DNA of 62,655 nt from Gloeopeniophorella convolvens (GCA_022496205.1 WTXD01000101.1:1-62655); one strand, 5' to 3'; positions 22,325 to 37,278 are shown, numbered from the stretch's first letter. Numbers and translations: made by a program. The notes: a model not told the origin generated them from the letters alone.

Positions 22325-23534
22325 TCAAAAACATGCAAAATCTAGGAACTCTTCTTCGTAATCAAGCTCGCGGACGACCATTACTTCCACAATTATTCGT
22401 CGGCGCTCTTCAAGTGCCGATATCCCACTCGTAACCTCCGAGCTGCGCATTACGCCAGGATGTGGTCGACCACCCCCTTGTAGAGAATCGCTCGAAGGGT
22501 CAGCTCCTGTTTCGGGAGTAGATGTGGCCGCCACTCCTTGATTCGTGCGGTAAAGGTCGTAGAAAATGCTTTGCTTCGACACTTCGAGGTGCGCTGCGGG
22601 TACTTCGGCGTCGGTATTGAAGAGCGGTTCGGGGGCCTTTGTTGGAATAGCGCGCGGTGAAAGGTGATTAGCAGAGAGACTGTCGATTGCCGGGCGGAAT
22701 GGGGGCGAGTCTCCGGCGCAAACAGCCATGGAAGCGTCGGTAGTGCTGACTAGCCTCGCACCGGTAAGGAAATCAGATACTAAAACGGGTGGAGATGGTG
22801 GCGATGAAGGTGTAGATGAAGGTACTAATGAGGGAGAACCGGCGGTGAGCGGGGTTGTGTAAGCGGCCGATGAGGATGGAGTAGTGTAGATGTCTGTGAT
22901 GGCTGAGGAGGGAGAGCCTCGCTTGACCGCGAACGTGTGCGCCTCTAGGATGTTCCGAATTTGCATGTATCTGTTGTTCCTGTCTTTATGCCACTGGCTT
23001 GTAAGCTCACTTAAGTCCCCCTGATGTGCGTCCACGCCCGTGACCTCGATTTCTCTCATAATGGTGACCCGCGCACCAATCTCTGAGGCCATGGCATGTA
23101 GCGTATCGAGTGTTGCACGTAAATCGCCAGGACAAAGGCCGACAAGAGCACCGGAATCCGCGACGCCTAGTTCGTATATTGCTTGACCGCCCCCTTCCAG
23201 CAGGCGCCACTTCATCTGCGTCACGAGGCGAGCAAACCGAGCCGGGGACGGGTTGATGAGATGGAGCTTGTACTCGATATTTCCCTATATATGATATTCG
23301 CAGCCAGCCTGCCAGACTGTGGACGATGCTTACCTCCTCAACTTCTGCAGCGAGCTTCGGGAACCCAGGTTTGCACTGATGGTTACGAGCCTCAACATGG
23401 GCCCCCGACAGAATGGCGTCCCAAGGTGAAGGGACTCGAGGGGACTCAGACTCAGACTCTCCGAACATGTTGTGGGTGCCAATGGATGTAGAAGATAGGT
23501 TGGAGCTGGTTCTCCCCAATTTGAGAATTGTCAA
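22325..23534 (-). CDS. GTPBP1/2-like N-terminal domain protein without the GTPase domain
   Basis: Exon 1 starts at 23534 (MTILKLGRTSSNL; an alternative Met is at 23468, MFGESESES). A 49-nt intron (GTAAGC...TATAG, about 23283-23331) joins AAEVEE to GNIEYKLHLINPSPARF. The following VTQMKWRLLEGGGQAIYELG, DSGALVGLCPGDL and TIMREIEVTG are the signature of the domain preceding the G domain in GTPBP1/GTPBP2. After a Ser/Pro-rich insert the protein resumes with EVMVVRELDYEEEFLDFA, which aligns with the residues just before the P-loop in that family, and stops at 22325. No GxxxxGKS/T motif exists downstream, where the convergent Ada-domain gene begins. So this is either a shortened paralogue or a gene that lost its catalytic half. 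It cannot bind GTP as annotated. Confidence 0.7.
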
Positions 23535-23861
23535 TCAGAGAGGTATTCGAGGTATCATAGCGTTGCTGTCAATGCGCGGTGGATAGGAAGGGAACAACGT
23601 GAGGTACGAATAACGGGTGCCTGCGAAGGGGCTGACTCTGGCTGACTCCGCTGTCCGAGTCGTTCGAAGTAAGTCCTCCACGATCACGTGCTGCTGTGGC
23701 CAGAAGCCCCGCATAATTAGCCAAAAGCGGGGCTGCCGCGCTGCTTGCTCGAACTTGGACTTGGTTTGGACTACCACATTTTTTACACCTACCGGTGTCA
23801 CCATACAAACGACATCTCTACCCTCCAACAGGATCAAGTGTCGCCGCCTACAACTCGGTCA
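23535..23861. promoter_or_regulatory. Divergent promoter, GTPBP-like (-) / E2 enzyme (+)
   Basis: A 327-bp gap between two start codons on opposite strands. It contains a direct GGCTGACTC repeat (near 23629 and 23639). Function not known. Confidence 0.4.
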
Positions 23862-24933
<1,072 letters not shown>

Positions 24934-25055
24934 CCTTTCGCGCATTTCTGTCATTGATAGATTATGAACTTGCACGACACCTATCACGTTGGTCTAACAT
25001 CTACACACCTTGTGTGTAGCTCTAGCCGGGGGGTATCTCGGGCATGTAACGTCCG

Positions 25056-28000
25056 TTATAGACACCACCCAATCGCCTCACCGATGTCGCGCAACGGACG
25101 GCTCTCAGCGAGACTGAGGGCGAAATTGAGACACTCACGCTCACGATCCCGCATATCTCGTATCCCGTGAGCTTTACCAAGGAAGTACCAGGCTTCAGGT
25201 ACATCCCAGCCCGAACCCTGCGTTAGGTCGGATAACATGCCCGCCACGAGGTCAACGTTATCCATCTCCGAGGAGCCTTCTTTGGCCATACTAAGATACG
25301 ACTGGCTGAGGTGGATGGTGGCCGGAACGCTGTCGGGCGAGATGAACAGAGCCTTGCTGAATGCCTGCACGGCACGGTCCGAGTTTCTGACTGTGGTATA
25401 GTATAGGCCCAGCTGGTGGCATTGTGAGCACATGAGAGACCGGCGAGAACCCTACTTTACTCACTTGTACCCATACATTGGGGTTCTCCTCATCCCTGAC
25501 CTCTGCCTCCTGAATCGCTCCGCGTGCCTGCTCAATCTTTCCGGACCGCCGGAAAGTTGCCGCGCTCATGAGCCATAGATCACTCAAGAGCCTGAGTTCT
25601 CTCCTTGAACGTTCGCCTTTCTCGCGAGCAGGTACCGCCGATGGTGGCATTGGGGGTGGCGACTCCGGACGGACTAATTCGTTTGTGGAAGCATAAGGGC
25701 TATGTCGACGGGAATGAATTGAAGAAGCTTGATACGATGTGTGATCAAGCCCCATAGCTTTCAATAGGTCAACTATACCATGATCAGCCAGGATCCTATC
25801 AAGATCCGGATGCCCTTACCGGGGGTAGAAGTAGTTCGCCGCAGGTTGAGGCCCCCGCTGTGCCTACCCACACCGTGTCCAATCTTCCGCCCTATTGTCG
25901 AGATGCGTCGCTGCTCCTTGTGCACTCGGTTCTTCAACATTTTCTGTACTTTCTTTCCGGCTGACTTGTCCTTCTCTTTCTCCTTTTCTGTCTCCTCGAC
26001 GGAGGCTCTAGGTGTTCCGTTACGTATGGTAGTGCTCTCATCTTGGGCTGGCGTTGGGGGAGTGATGGTGACTTGGACGGGCCTGGGGGTGTAGACAACA
26101 TTCGTGTCATCCTGAAGGGATGGTGCACCATGCGGAGCATATCCATCAGAGTCCGTCTCCAACGAACGCCGCCCTGTATCAATCGAGGTCCTTCCTGCGC
26201 GGCCCATGTTAGCGTCACGTGGAGTAGAGGACGGATGCGATAATCTTACGGCTATCTTTTTCAGTGCCTTGCCTCTTCGCGAACCACTGAAAAACTTCAA
26301 TCCATTTCTCTTCTGCGCCTTCCGGACCTTCCATAAGCTCGGTTAGAGCAAGCTGGGTCATCCGTAGCTGGAGAGAATGCTCAAAACGCTCCAGGCTAGA
26401 TGGAGCTGGGTGATCTGGCAGAGGTTGCAAAAGCTCCTCCGCTGACGGTAGTACGTTTGACCGGGCATCTAGGATAGCTATGGGATCCTGCGGAAGGATG
26501 GTAAGGGTTGAGGCATCTTCAGATGTAGGTGATGTTTCCGAGGCTGGGCCAAAGGCGTGGTCAACGGATACAACGCCTGTCGTAGGATCCGTCTGTCGGC
26601 TGACGGAGTTGCCATCGAGGTTGTTCTCGGCCACAAGGGGCGACTGATCCAACGCCCAAGCTCGGTCGTCTAGCGCTGCACCTATCTCCAGCACCTCACG
26701 AGCCCCACGCCAGTCCTCTGACGCAGCGAGTAGCATGCCAAGTAGGTGCCAGTAACGAATATTATCTGGCTCCAGTTCGACAGCCATGCGTGCATTCTCG
26801 ATTGCCCGGTCGATATGACGTCCGGGAGTCGGCCGGTATAATGCAAGGGCGATATGGAAGTAACCGGAAGGAGAAGGCAGGTCTCGTATGGAACTCTCGA
26901 AGAGCGACAGAGCACTGGTGAGCCTCGAAGTTCGACTGAGATGGTCTTGCTCTACGATCAGGACAAGTTAGGCGACCATCTCAAATACACAATCTAGGTA
27001 ACATCTACCTTTGATTGCCATGACGGTGTTCCAAATCCCTTCTGCTAATGCCACGCGTGACTTGAGGTCGCTATCCACACTACCGCACGCATATTTCGCC
27101 TTGTCCAAGATGAGCCCGGCTTCACGTGCCTCGTGTATTCCATGGTGGCCACTTATCGGCCCGGCCAAGAGGGAAAGGCGGCACAGCATCCTTGCACCCC
27201 ATACAAGGGTTGCAACCCAGATGGGATCTGGCTCCAGCGTATCGCCAGCTAACTTCGCCTTCCCGACAATTTGTACATATAGCCGCAATGCACGAACCGC
27301 GAGGGTAGGGTCCCCATTGGCCTCAGCGATCCGCATCATATGCCGGAAAACGCGCGGGGCATTGAAAGTGAGGCGTGTCGCCCACCACAGGACCTGCATA
27401 AGTGTAGCTTACGAAGCTAACGGAATTTGCAATGACACGTACGTCAACAACCCACGCAGCATCCCCACTCTTCGAACCCCCTGTTTCCCACACTGCGACA
27501 CATAGGTCCGTCAGCTCCTCTATCTTGAAGTTGCGTTCGCCTGCTTTTGGAAAGTGCGAACATGCATTTAGAACATCCCGATAGTCTTTGATTGCCCGGC
27601 GCGCAAGTGTCAAGAACGTGGGGAGGCCATCTGTGGTTCCAGGGTGGAAACGCGCATCGGAGGGTTGCGAATGACGGCCTGCATGGCGCGCCCGCAAGAC
27701 AAGAGCGCGTATGTATAACACAGAGATAGTGGAACGGTGCTCAGCGCGAAACGTCGGGGGCCAATGTTCGCTGCAAGCTTGGTATTGAGAAAACAGCGCC
27801 CACAGGGTACACTCTTGTTCGCTGTCGGAGGCGCGAGACCGCGAGGCAAGGATGATAGCACGTCGGAGGAGTCGTTCTACCCATCTCCAGAGCTCGCGGT
27901 ACCGCATGAACGACATGAGGGTGATGTGGCCGGGCCCAGTACTGGTCGCATGTATGGGATTTGGTGGGAAATTACGCGAGATCTCATTCTCGAGGGCTGG

Positions 28001-28857
28001 AAGCTTTTGGGCTACTGCGAGATATATGGTGAGCGCTTTGGGGACGTCTGCAGGCATTAGCTTTTCGTGTGACATCCCTATGGCATACCGTGAGAATGAC
28101 GCATGATCACATAGGCTAGGATGAGGGAATAATATGTGATTACCTTGCAGGCACACACTTCGCACGGCTTCGGTAGCGGCCCATGCTTTCCCGTCAGATA
28201 TATCTGCAATCGACGCAGCAGAGTCGCTAGAGACAAAGCTACCGATGAACGAGCCAGATGACGTGTTGTCCGAAACGGATGGAGCTTGCAATGTTGTGGT
28301 ATTGGAACGAAGAGAGTCGACGGCTCCCGGGCGGCCTTGGACGTTGGCAAGGTCGCGGACCTGGGCGAGATAGGAGAGGCACATGTCCGGATTCCCGAGG
28401 GCGTATGAGTAATAGGCAAGGGTGAGTTTCAGCGACTGAGGTTACCGACGAGATTAACAGCTGACCAGTTGGAAGGAGGAAAACGTACATCAGAGTTAGT
28501 GTGCTCGAGCTCAAGCTTCTTCAATACGTCAAATCCAGTTAGGGCTTCGTCTGCGTGTTCCTCTGCTACCAAACACTCTGTCCCAAGGGCAAGAGGCTCT
28601 TCGCCAGGGCGTCTATCACTGTCCAGTTCGCTGTCGGTAGTGCCCACGGCGACAAGCAGAGAAAGCGCCTGTGTCTGACTGGTAACCTCGGCAACCTCGG
28701 AGAAACCGTGGCAATGCTTATTGAACTTTCGAAGGAGTTCGGACCAGGAGATGGGGGTGTTATTGAACGCTTTCGCGGGGTAGGGTGCACCCCAGGCGCC
28801 CCCAGTTGTGGCAATCCTCAGTTGAGTCCAGTAGTGTTTATCCTTTGAGTGCGCCAT
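25056..28857 (-). CDS. YPP1: YPP1/TTC7-like TPR protein (PI4-kinase Stt4 complex)
   Basis: Start at 28857 (MAHSKDKHYWTQLRIATTGG). Helical TPR-like segments run the length of the protein: LTLAYYSYALGNPDMCLSYL (near 28400), ALTIYLAVAQKLPALENEI (28040), YRELWRWVERLLRRAIILAS (27880), APRVFRHMMRIAEANGDPTLA (27370) and NARMAVELEPDNIRYWHLL (26790). The best-conserved C-terminal block is LGLYYTTVRNSDRAVQAFSK, AWYFLGKAHGIRDMRDRERE and SLAESRPLRDIGEAIGWCL, with the stop at 25056. Introns are short (for example around 27400 and 25460). A charged linker with EKEKEKDKSAGKKVQKML lies near 25970. Length (about 1,150 aa) and the C-terminal block fit Ypp1/TTC7, which with Efr3 anchors Stt4 PI4-kinase at the plasma membrane. 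Confidence 0.72.
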
Positions 28858-29419
28858 GCCACGGTAAGTCTGTGCGGTATAAAGCTGCACGGTACCTTGT
28901 ATTATGTAGAACTAGTGAGACGTGGGTTTGCGCTATGACGGGGCCGCCGACCTCGGAAGAGCAGGCAGTTGAGTGGTCGGCTGTGGTCGGTCGTCCGCGT
29001 CAACGGTTGTTGCGGCCCGGGGTCCGTTTTCACGGCCCGAGGCTAGAAGACGTGACTGGCGTAACGTGTAACGCGTAACGCGTAATGACCATCACCCGAC
29101 CAACGATGACCAACGTGACGCGCCGCGCCGCGCTGATCACGGGCAGTTCCACCGTTGGGCAAGCTCAGTTGAACTGGCGCCCTTGGTTGTATCCGAGTTC
29201 ATTGCTTCACCACCCAACCACCTCTGGCGCCCTACCACGGCGAGTCGTGGACGCGAATTACTCTGTGGACTGACGCTAGCGTTACTGTATCGAGCTCACT
29301 CTGCGGCGCGACCGCACATACCATCACACTACAGGCACTGGCGGCGCGTACTTCTACGGTCCAGGTGTTAGCGGCTCTCTCTCTGAAGCCCGCAGGGGCT
29401 GGAACTGCCACCCGTCCAA
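28858..29419. promoter_or_regulatory. Divergent promoter, YPP1 (-) / myosin II (+), with MCB-like sites
   Basis: 562 bp between two start codons. A short repeat of TAACGCG units at 29061-29085 contains two ACGCGT boxes (29071-29076 and 29078-29083), the MluI cell-cycle box bound by MBF in fungi. The boxes lie about 340 bp upstream of the myosin start. Regulation of myosin by MBF is an inference. Confidence 0.5.
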
Positions 29420-32400
29420 ATGTCGACATCGCGGATCTCTCAGGCAGATGTGGCGCGCGCTGCTGCTCTTCAGGCCGAGTTCAATGAGAAGAAATGGGTT
29501 TGGGTTCCCGACGAGAAGGACGGATACCTCGCGGGATGGGTTGTAAAGGAGGAGGACGAGATGGGCGAAATAGTGATGGCTTCTGGTGGAGATGTACGTG
29601 CTTCCTTGCTTCTGGGAGGGCCATGCCGAACGAAATGCAGATACGCAGGCTGCCGCTGTACGCCCTCTCGAAGATGAACCCTCCCAAGTTCGATCGAGTT
29701 GAAGACATAGCGGATTTGACGTTCTTGAACGAAGCTAGCGTCGTACACAACCTACGACTCCGGTACGGTTCCGGCGCAATATACGTACGTTGACTGGTGT
29801 GTTCGGAGAGTGTCGCGGCCCTGATCAAGCTATAGACATATTCTGGCCTGTTCCTTGTTGCCATAAACCCCTACCAAACACTTCCTCTCTACTCCGATGC
29901 AATTATACAGCAATATCGCTCTCATCGGCGTGATGAAAATCCTCCACATATCTTCGCAATCGCGGAGCGTGCCTGGGTAAACATGGGGGAAGAGCGGGAA
30001 AATCAAAGTATTCTTATCACGGGCGAGTCGGGAGCTGGGAAGACAGAAAGTACAAAGAAAGTCATTCAGTACCTCGCAGCCATCGCGACCGATGGATACA
30101 CCCACACATCAGCACCTTCACACACCCAGTCTATGTCTCTTTCATCCTCATCCTCCTTCGGGGCCGTCATGCCTTCTTTGGGATTGCCCAGAAGTGCCTC
30201 CATGCTCAAGCACAAACCCCATCAATCAATCTCAGCTTCCAATCCTGCCGCTCAGACGAACCTCAAAAACCGACTCGGTCTGTTGGAGCGCCAGATCCTC
30301 CAAGCGAACCCTATTCTTGAGGCGTTTGGCAACGCACAGACGCAGAGAAATAACAACTCCAGTCGGTTTGGCAAGTTTGTGCGCATCAGCTTTGCTCCAG
30401 ATGGGAGCATTGCAGGGGCGAATGTCGATTGGTACCTTCTTGAGAAGAGTCGAGTTATCGTCCGTGCATCAGCCGAGAGGAATTTTCACATTTTTTACCA
30501 ATTGTTGGAAGGTGGAAGCGCGATCAAAGGTGTGTTCTGTTGTCGATTGAAGCCCAGGCCGAAACTCATGCCACTCAGATACCTTGTTGCTTAATGGCAA
30601 TGCATCAGACTATGAATACCTCAATAAAAGCAGGAGGGAGGTTGACGGGATAGACGACCTGGAAGATTGGAACCTGCTTAAGGCACGCTCCAGCTTCTGA
30701 GTAACGGGATCTCTTGTGACATTTTCCCATAGAACGCGCTTGAGGTCGTTGGGTTTTCTTCAACAGAGCAACTCGATTTCTTCCGCATTGTCGCAGCAAT
30801 CCTTCACCTCGGCAATATCGCTATCACAGCCACCCGCGCGGATGATGCTATGATGCCTGACCCTTCCCAGGCGGAACGTGTCTGCCACCTTTTGGGTATC
30901 CCCGTTACCGACTTCACACGTGCGGTCCTGCATCCGCGTGTCCTCGCGGGACGTGAATGGGTAACCCAGGCCCGCACACGGCAGCAAGCATTGGACGAAC
31001 TCGGCGCCCTCTCAAAGACGCTATACGAAAAGTCTTTCGGGGCCCTTGTCGATCGTATCAATCGTGCTCTAGACCGGCCAACATCGAAGTCCACTTTTAT
31101 TGGTGTCCTTGATATTGCCGGCTTCGAGATCTTCGAGGTAAACGCATACGAGCAGCTCTTGATCAATTACACGAACGAGAAACTCCAACAATTTTTCAAT
31201 CATCACATGTTCGTGTTAGAGCAAGAAGAGTACGCCAGAGAAGGGATCGAATGGGACTACGTCAATTTCGGGCTTGATCTACAACCAACGATCGACCTCA
31301 TTGAAGGCAGCGGAAGCATCATCGGGGTCTTGAGCCTTCTCGATGAGGAGTGTATCATGCCTCGCGCGACGGATCTTACCTTCACGAACAAGCTACACCA
31401 CATTTGGAATGGCGATACTCAAACGGAGGAACCTCACCCTGGTCGTGACAAGTACGAACCTTCGAGGTTTGAACAAGGCTTCATCGTCCATCACTACGCC
31501 GGGAAGGTTGAATACCATACGGACGGATGGCTGGAGAAGAACAAGGACCCACTGAACGATAATCTGATGCGCGTCCTAGCCTCTTCTTCTGAGCGTTACG
31601 TCGCCTCTCTCTTCACCGAATTCGCGGACTCTCACCCTCCCTTCTCCCCTGCTGCTGCACCTTCTAATCCTCTCACGTTGGGAAAAAAGCGCACGCTGAA
31701 GAAGGGTGCCTTCCGCACAGTCGGCCAGCGGCACAAGGAGCAGCTCCAAAGCTTGATGTCCCAGCTATACGCCACTCAGCCACATTTTGTACGCTGTATC
31801 GTCCCAAACGCAAACAAGAAACCTGGCCGTGTGGATGTCACCCTCGTTCTTGACCAATTGCGCTGCAATGGAGTCCTTGAGGGGATCCGCATTGCTCGGC
31901 TTGGGTACCCGAATCGGCTGCCTTTCATCGAATTCCGACAACGTTACGAGATCCTCACGCCAGGGATTATCCCGCGTGGATATATGGACGGTCGCAAGGC
32001 TTGCCTTCGGATGGTGGATGCCCTTGACCTTGACAAGAGCCTCTTTCGCATTGGCACGTCGAAGATATTCTTCAAGGCGGGTGTGCTTGCCGAATTGGAA
32101 GAACGCAGGGACGCATCCCTGTATGACATCTTCTCGAGGCTCCAGGCGCAAGCGCGCATGTTCTCTGCTCGGAGGCAAATGAAGAAAATCCTACACCGTG
32201 CTGTGGCGATTCGTGTCCTCCAGAAGAACGCACGCATCTATACTGAATTGCGCGAATGGCCCTGGTGGCAGTTATATACTAAGGTTCTTTTCGCCTCTTT
32301 CTCCCTCCATAGATGCCTCACACAAACGCATAGGTTCGCCCTTTGCTAGCAGCCACCCGTAGCGACGCCGAGCTCCACAAGAAGGAGGCCGAGCTTCTCT

Positions 32401-35400
32401 TGATCAAGGAACGAGCTGAGCGCGACGCCAAGGAAAAAGAAGTACTTGAAGGTCTCAAAGTCCACTTGGAGGCGGAGAAACGAAAGGTTGAGGACGCTCT
32501 GGAAGCCGAACGCAATCTCGCCATTGACAAAGATGCACTCCTGGAACGGAGTAAGAAGCGAGAGCTTGAACTAGAGGAGGAGGTAGCTGTATTACACGGT
32601 GACCTCGACACCCTCGACTCCCAACTCGACCGAGCGCTCAAAATCCAGAAAGAGAGTGAAGAGAAACACGAAACCCTCCGCCAGGCATTCGACCAAGCTG
32701 CTGAGCACCTCGTTCGCCTCGAGGACGAGCAGCAAGACTGGGCTAGCCGCGAAGGGGAGCTCCTTCAGCAGCTAGCTTCTACTAGCCAGAGTCAAGAGGA
32801 GCTCCATCGGGAGCATGAGGCACTTCAGAAAGAGGCCACAGAGCTTAGACAGCTGCTAGCGCAGCGTGAGGAGGACCTCTCCCGGGTCAAAGAGCGCCTA
32901 GAGACTACCAATACCGACCTAGAGATGAGGCTCAGCTCCGAGTCTCAAGCGCAGTGCGTTTTCTACGTATCATGCGGGTTGTTTCCGCCAATGTCTGATC
33001 CTCGGTTCTTGTTTCGCTCAGCGACCTCGCGAAGTCTCACGTAACCACGCTAGAGCACGATGTTCGCCAAGCGAGGACACAGTTGGCTGAACTCACTCGG
33101 ACGGCAATCGAATACTCCGATATGATCAAAGAGAAAGATTCCGACATCACACGACTTGTTGCAGAATTGGATGCATCCAAATCAGAACGCGGTCGATTGT
33201 CCAAGGATATTCTCGAACATAGAGGGCAGGTAGAAGCCCTCATTGCGGAGATCGCCTCTCAGAACGAAGGCAATGCTCGTCACATTGCTGCACAAGCGAA
33301 ACTTCAGGATGAACTCGACAAGCTTCGGTCGCTCATGGAAGCCAAAGCGAGCGAAGAAACGCGCCGAAGTGAGGTTGAGAAGCAGAAGGAAGAAGAGCTA
33401 CAGGGCCTCCGCCTCCAAGCTACTCAACTGCAGTACGAGCTCGGCGAAGCACGTCGTGCGTCTATCGAAGCCCAGAACAAGCTGAAAGTCGACCTAGACT
33501 CATCCGTGCGGGAGTACACGGCATTGTTGCATAGCCATCGGTCGCTGTCGGACCGTGTACAAGCCAACGATCATAAACTCAAGCTCGCCTCGGCGAGCTT
33601 GACAGAGGTGGAGAAGGCGAAGAGAGCCCAAGAGTCGGAGCTACAAGAACTGCGTTCGCGGCAAATCGATACAGACGGCCAGCTAGCTGAGTTACAGAAG
33701 ACAAAAGAGGTAGGCTGACTTCGCTCGAACCAGTTCCCTTTGCTGAGTAGCAAATATCTCAGAGTTTGGAACGTCAGCTGCATGCCGCTCAGGCGAAGTA
33801 TCAGGACTTTGAAGATGCAGCCCTTCAGCTCGAGCGAGACAAGAGCGCGCAAGACCGCCAACTGGATGCGTTGAAACAGGAGCTCGAAGCCGAGACGACC
33901 AAACGTTCTCAGCTGGAGAAGGCATCATCGAAGCAGAGAGCAGAACTTGTTCAGCTGCGAGAGAAGAATGTCAAGTTCGACCGCGAATTGAATCAACTTC
34001 TGACAGAACTGAAGAATCGCGAATGGGAGGTCAAGCAGCTAGAGTCTCGTCAGGACAAGACCATCGTTGAGCATGTCCATGTGCTTGAAGAAGCGAAGCG
34101 CGTTACCGACCGTCAACTCGCTGACGCTCAGAAGCAGTTGGAGAGTCAAGCTGCTTACATTCGATCCCTGGAGAAGGCCAAGGCGAGATTAACTAGCGAA
34201 GCGGAAGACCTTGCTCGCGCAACAGAGAGGGAGCATGCCGAGCGACGTTCCAAGGAGAAGGCAGCGCGAACTCAAGAAGCTCTAGCAAAGAAAGCCGTAC
34301 TCGAGGCGGAAGTTGAGCGCAAAAACCGTGAAGCTTCCGAGATTCAGATTCGCCGGCTGCAAAGCGATCTTCAGGCGACGCGTGATCAAGTTGCAGAAGT
34401 AACGCACAGGCTTCTCTCCACGCAAAGTTCGAAAGACGGCTTGGAAGCTGAGTTAGCACGACTAGCGGATGAAGCTGACGGGACGGACTCGCTGGCAAAG
34501 ATACAACGTCAATATCAAGCGCGTATCAGTCAACTAGAAGGACAACTTGACGAGGCGCAAATGACCGCTGACACGGCGGCACGGATACAAGATCGTATTG
34601 ACCGACAGCACTCCGAGATTCGGCGGATGATTATGTCCGAAGGACCCCTAGATGTCTCCTTCCGAGAAGCCCTCCTTCAGGAACTCTCCGTTGAACATGT
34701 TCGAAGGGAGCTGGTCCCCCAGACTTCTGGACAAGCCACGCGGAAATCTGCGGGTACTCAGCCTGCGAAAAAAGCACCGATAGACGCCAGCAGTGCACTA
34801 CGACCTCAAAAGGATGCAGCTAGTTCACCCCCGGCAAAGAAGGGTCAAACGCAAGTCGCCGCCCTTCAACAGCAAGTTCAGGTTCTAGAACTCAAGATGG
34901 CGGCGTCACATCGCGTTAGGCAGCACCTTGAAGCATCGATACACGCATTGACCTCGGAGTTGGATGCCAACGATGGCTCGAAGCAGTTCTTCGAGGGGTA
35001 TAAACAACGCTTAGCGAAAGAAAATGCCCGGTTATCAGAGCTCCTGGAAGACGAACATGAAGCCCGTCGGCATGCTGAGGCCGCTCAACTCGACGGTATT
35101 CATGACATGTGGGCCAAGTTCCAGAGTGCGATCACTGCTGAGCGCGAAAGCTACACGCGACTCGAAGGATCGCGAAACGCTTTGGTGAATTAAACCTCAT
35201 TACTTGGTGACAAACTTATAAAATATCTCCCAGATCGTTCAACAGCGCAATGCTCAAGCAGAAATCGAGGACAATCGTCGGCAGATTCAAGAGCTCGGTC
35301 AGATCAGAAAGCAGTTGCAGCGCGAACTTGTGGATGCTAAGGAGCATCTTGATGCGGAAGCCCTAGCCAAGAACGAAGAAGCCAGTGAGTCCTCTTGCAC

Positions 35401-37278
35401 ATCCTTGACGTGATGTATGAGCCTGACACAGCCACTAGATCAGAGGCGCCAGGCACAGGCGCGCGCGAATGAGCTCCAGGTCGCTTTAGCCTCCTCTTCG
35501 GCCGCACAGTCAGAGCTTCGCGAAGCCGTGGAGGCTTTCCGAGCCAAGGCAGAATCATACCGTGCTAAGCTCGAAGCATCGGAAATCGAGAAGATCAAAG
35601 TTGCTCGCGCGGAGGCACTTCGTGAGCGAGCCTCGCTGTCCTTCATCTAATGTAGCGAATTCTCAGTTCGGCAATCTATGACAGATACAGGCAAAGCGCA
35701 AACGGGCCTTGTCGCGGAGCGGAATGCTGCACTTGAAAGGGTGAAGGTGGTCGAGGCGAAGGTTCACGAGCTCGAAACCAGGCTTGAAGAGGAAACTCGC
35801 GAATCTTCTGATCTAGGCCTTCTCCGTCAAAGAATCTCGGAGGAGATGGAAGATGAACGCAAACAATTCCAGAAGGACTTGGCCGAACGTGACTTCACCG
35901 CAGATCAGACACGGAAGAAGTATCAGGGTAAGGTTACTGCTCACGACCACAACTAACGATCTCATGCCTCATTTATTGTTCACAGCTGAGCTCGCGCAGC
36001 TGAGCGAAGGTCAGCGACTAGCCGACCGCTCTCCTCAGGATTCACGCGAGACTGATGACGTGCTCCGCAGAATTACAAGGACAGCGTGAATCCATCAGCA
36101 AACTCCGCGAAGAACTGCGCAAAGCGCGTTCCGACAATGACGAGCTCTCGCTCCGTTATGACGACGAAATTTACAATGGCGCAGCCTGGAAGAAGGAACG
36201 CGAGCGGCTGGAGACCAAAATCTCGGACCTGTCTAGAGCGTATGACTCGTCGATGGCTGCTCAGGCTGAACAACAGTCACAGATTGTCGCACTTCACTCT
36301 CAAGTACGCGAACTTCGAAGCGTCCTTAATGATGCCGAAGCGGACCGTGCGCTGCTGCAGAAGGCGCGGCGTGGGCTGCAAGCGGAGCTCGAAACTATCA
36401 AGATGGATGCTGTTGATGCTACCAAGATGAACTCAGACCGCGAGCTCCAGGCGTTGCAATTAAAGAATCAAGACTTGGCACGCGCCCTAGAAGAGAAAGG
36501 CGACCGAGTCGAGATGGCGTACGATCGTATGAAAAAGGCAGAGACACACGCACAGGAGTGCCAGGTGGAGCTCGGCAAAGTGCGAGTAGAGAATTCCGAG
36601 CTCGACAAACTCAACGTGAGTCGATATTGGATGCTGATGACAATACTGACGGGGCACATGAACAGGCAAACCTAGAGAAGCAGATCAAAGAACTAAACCT
36701 GCGTATCGTGGATCTAGAGACGAAGTCATATTCGAGGAATCCGCAGTCCTCATCTAATGCCACAATTCGCCGCCTCGAATCACGGATAGAAGAATTGACG
36801 AACCAGCTAAACCAAGCAACAAAGGACCGTCGCCGCACGTCGCGTTCGAGAGATCGAGATCTCTCTAGCAAACTGGCAGAAGGCGATCGCCAGATAGCAA
36901 AATTAGAGGAAGAAGTGCGGTCGTATGAGGATAAGGTCCAGGCCATGCGTAAGCACATGGACGATACGGTAAGCAACGCTGGCAGTCAACAATTCACCGC
37001 TCCTGTCCCAAAGCTGATGCCACGATTATGGAAGCAAACGCATGAGAATGAATTACAGCTGGAGAAACGTCGAGCAGAGCGCGAGAACACGGACCTCCGG
37101 CAGAAGTGCCTCAAGTGAGTGTCGAATTGGGATTCATGTGCAATCGGTTTTCCTTGACGTATCTCCCTGCAACTCTAGCTTGGAGCGTCAAGTGGAGAGG
37201 ATGCGTGCTCGGTTAGAAAGGCCGTCTTCTTCGTTACTGGACCATGGTTCACCCTCCGGCTCACCACGAAAAGCCTGA
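29420..37278 (+). CDS. Class II myosin heavy chain (conventional, cytokinesis type)
   Basis: Start at 29420 ([18 protein letters not shown]). An SH3-like myosin N-domain comes first ([19 protein letters not shown]). The motor follows: [20 protein letters not shown] across an intron, P-loop [10 protein letters not shown] (near 30024), switch [11 protein letters not shown], switch [11 protein letters not shown] (31110), actin-binding loop region [20 protein letters not shown], and converter [22 protein letters not shown] single clear IQ-like helix ([22 protein letters not shown]) leads to LYTKVRPLLA. The rest, from 32343 to 37278, is an almost unbroken heptad coiled coil (about 1,500 residues) across roughly ten exons, with a proline-containing break near 34740 ([14 protein letters not shown]). 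The stop is at 37278. Total length is about 2,300 residues. The domain order and long rod fit S. pombe Myo2 / S. cerevisiae Myo1, motors of the actomyosin ring. Confidence 0.92.
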
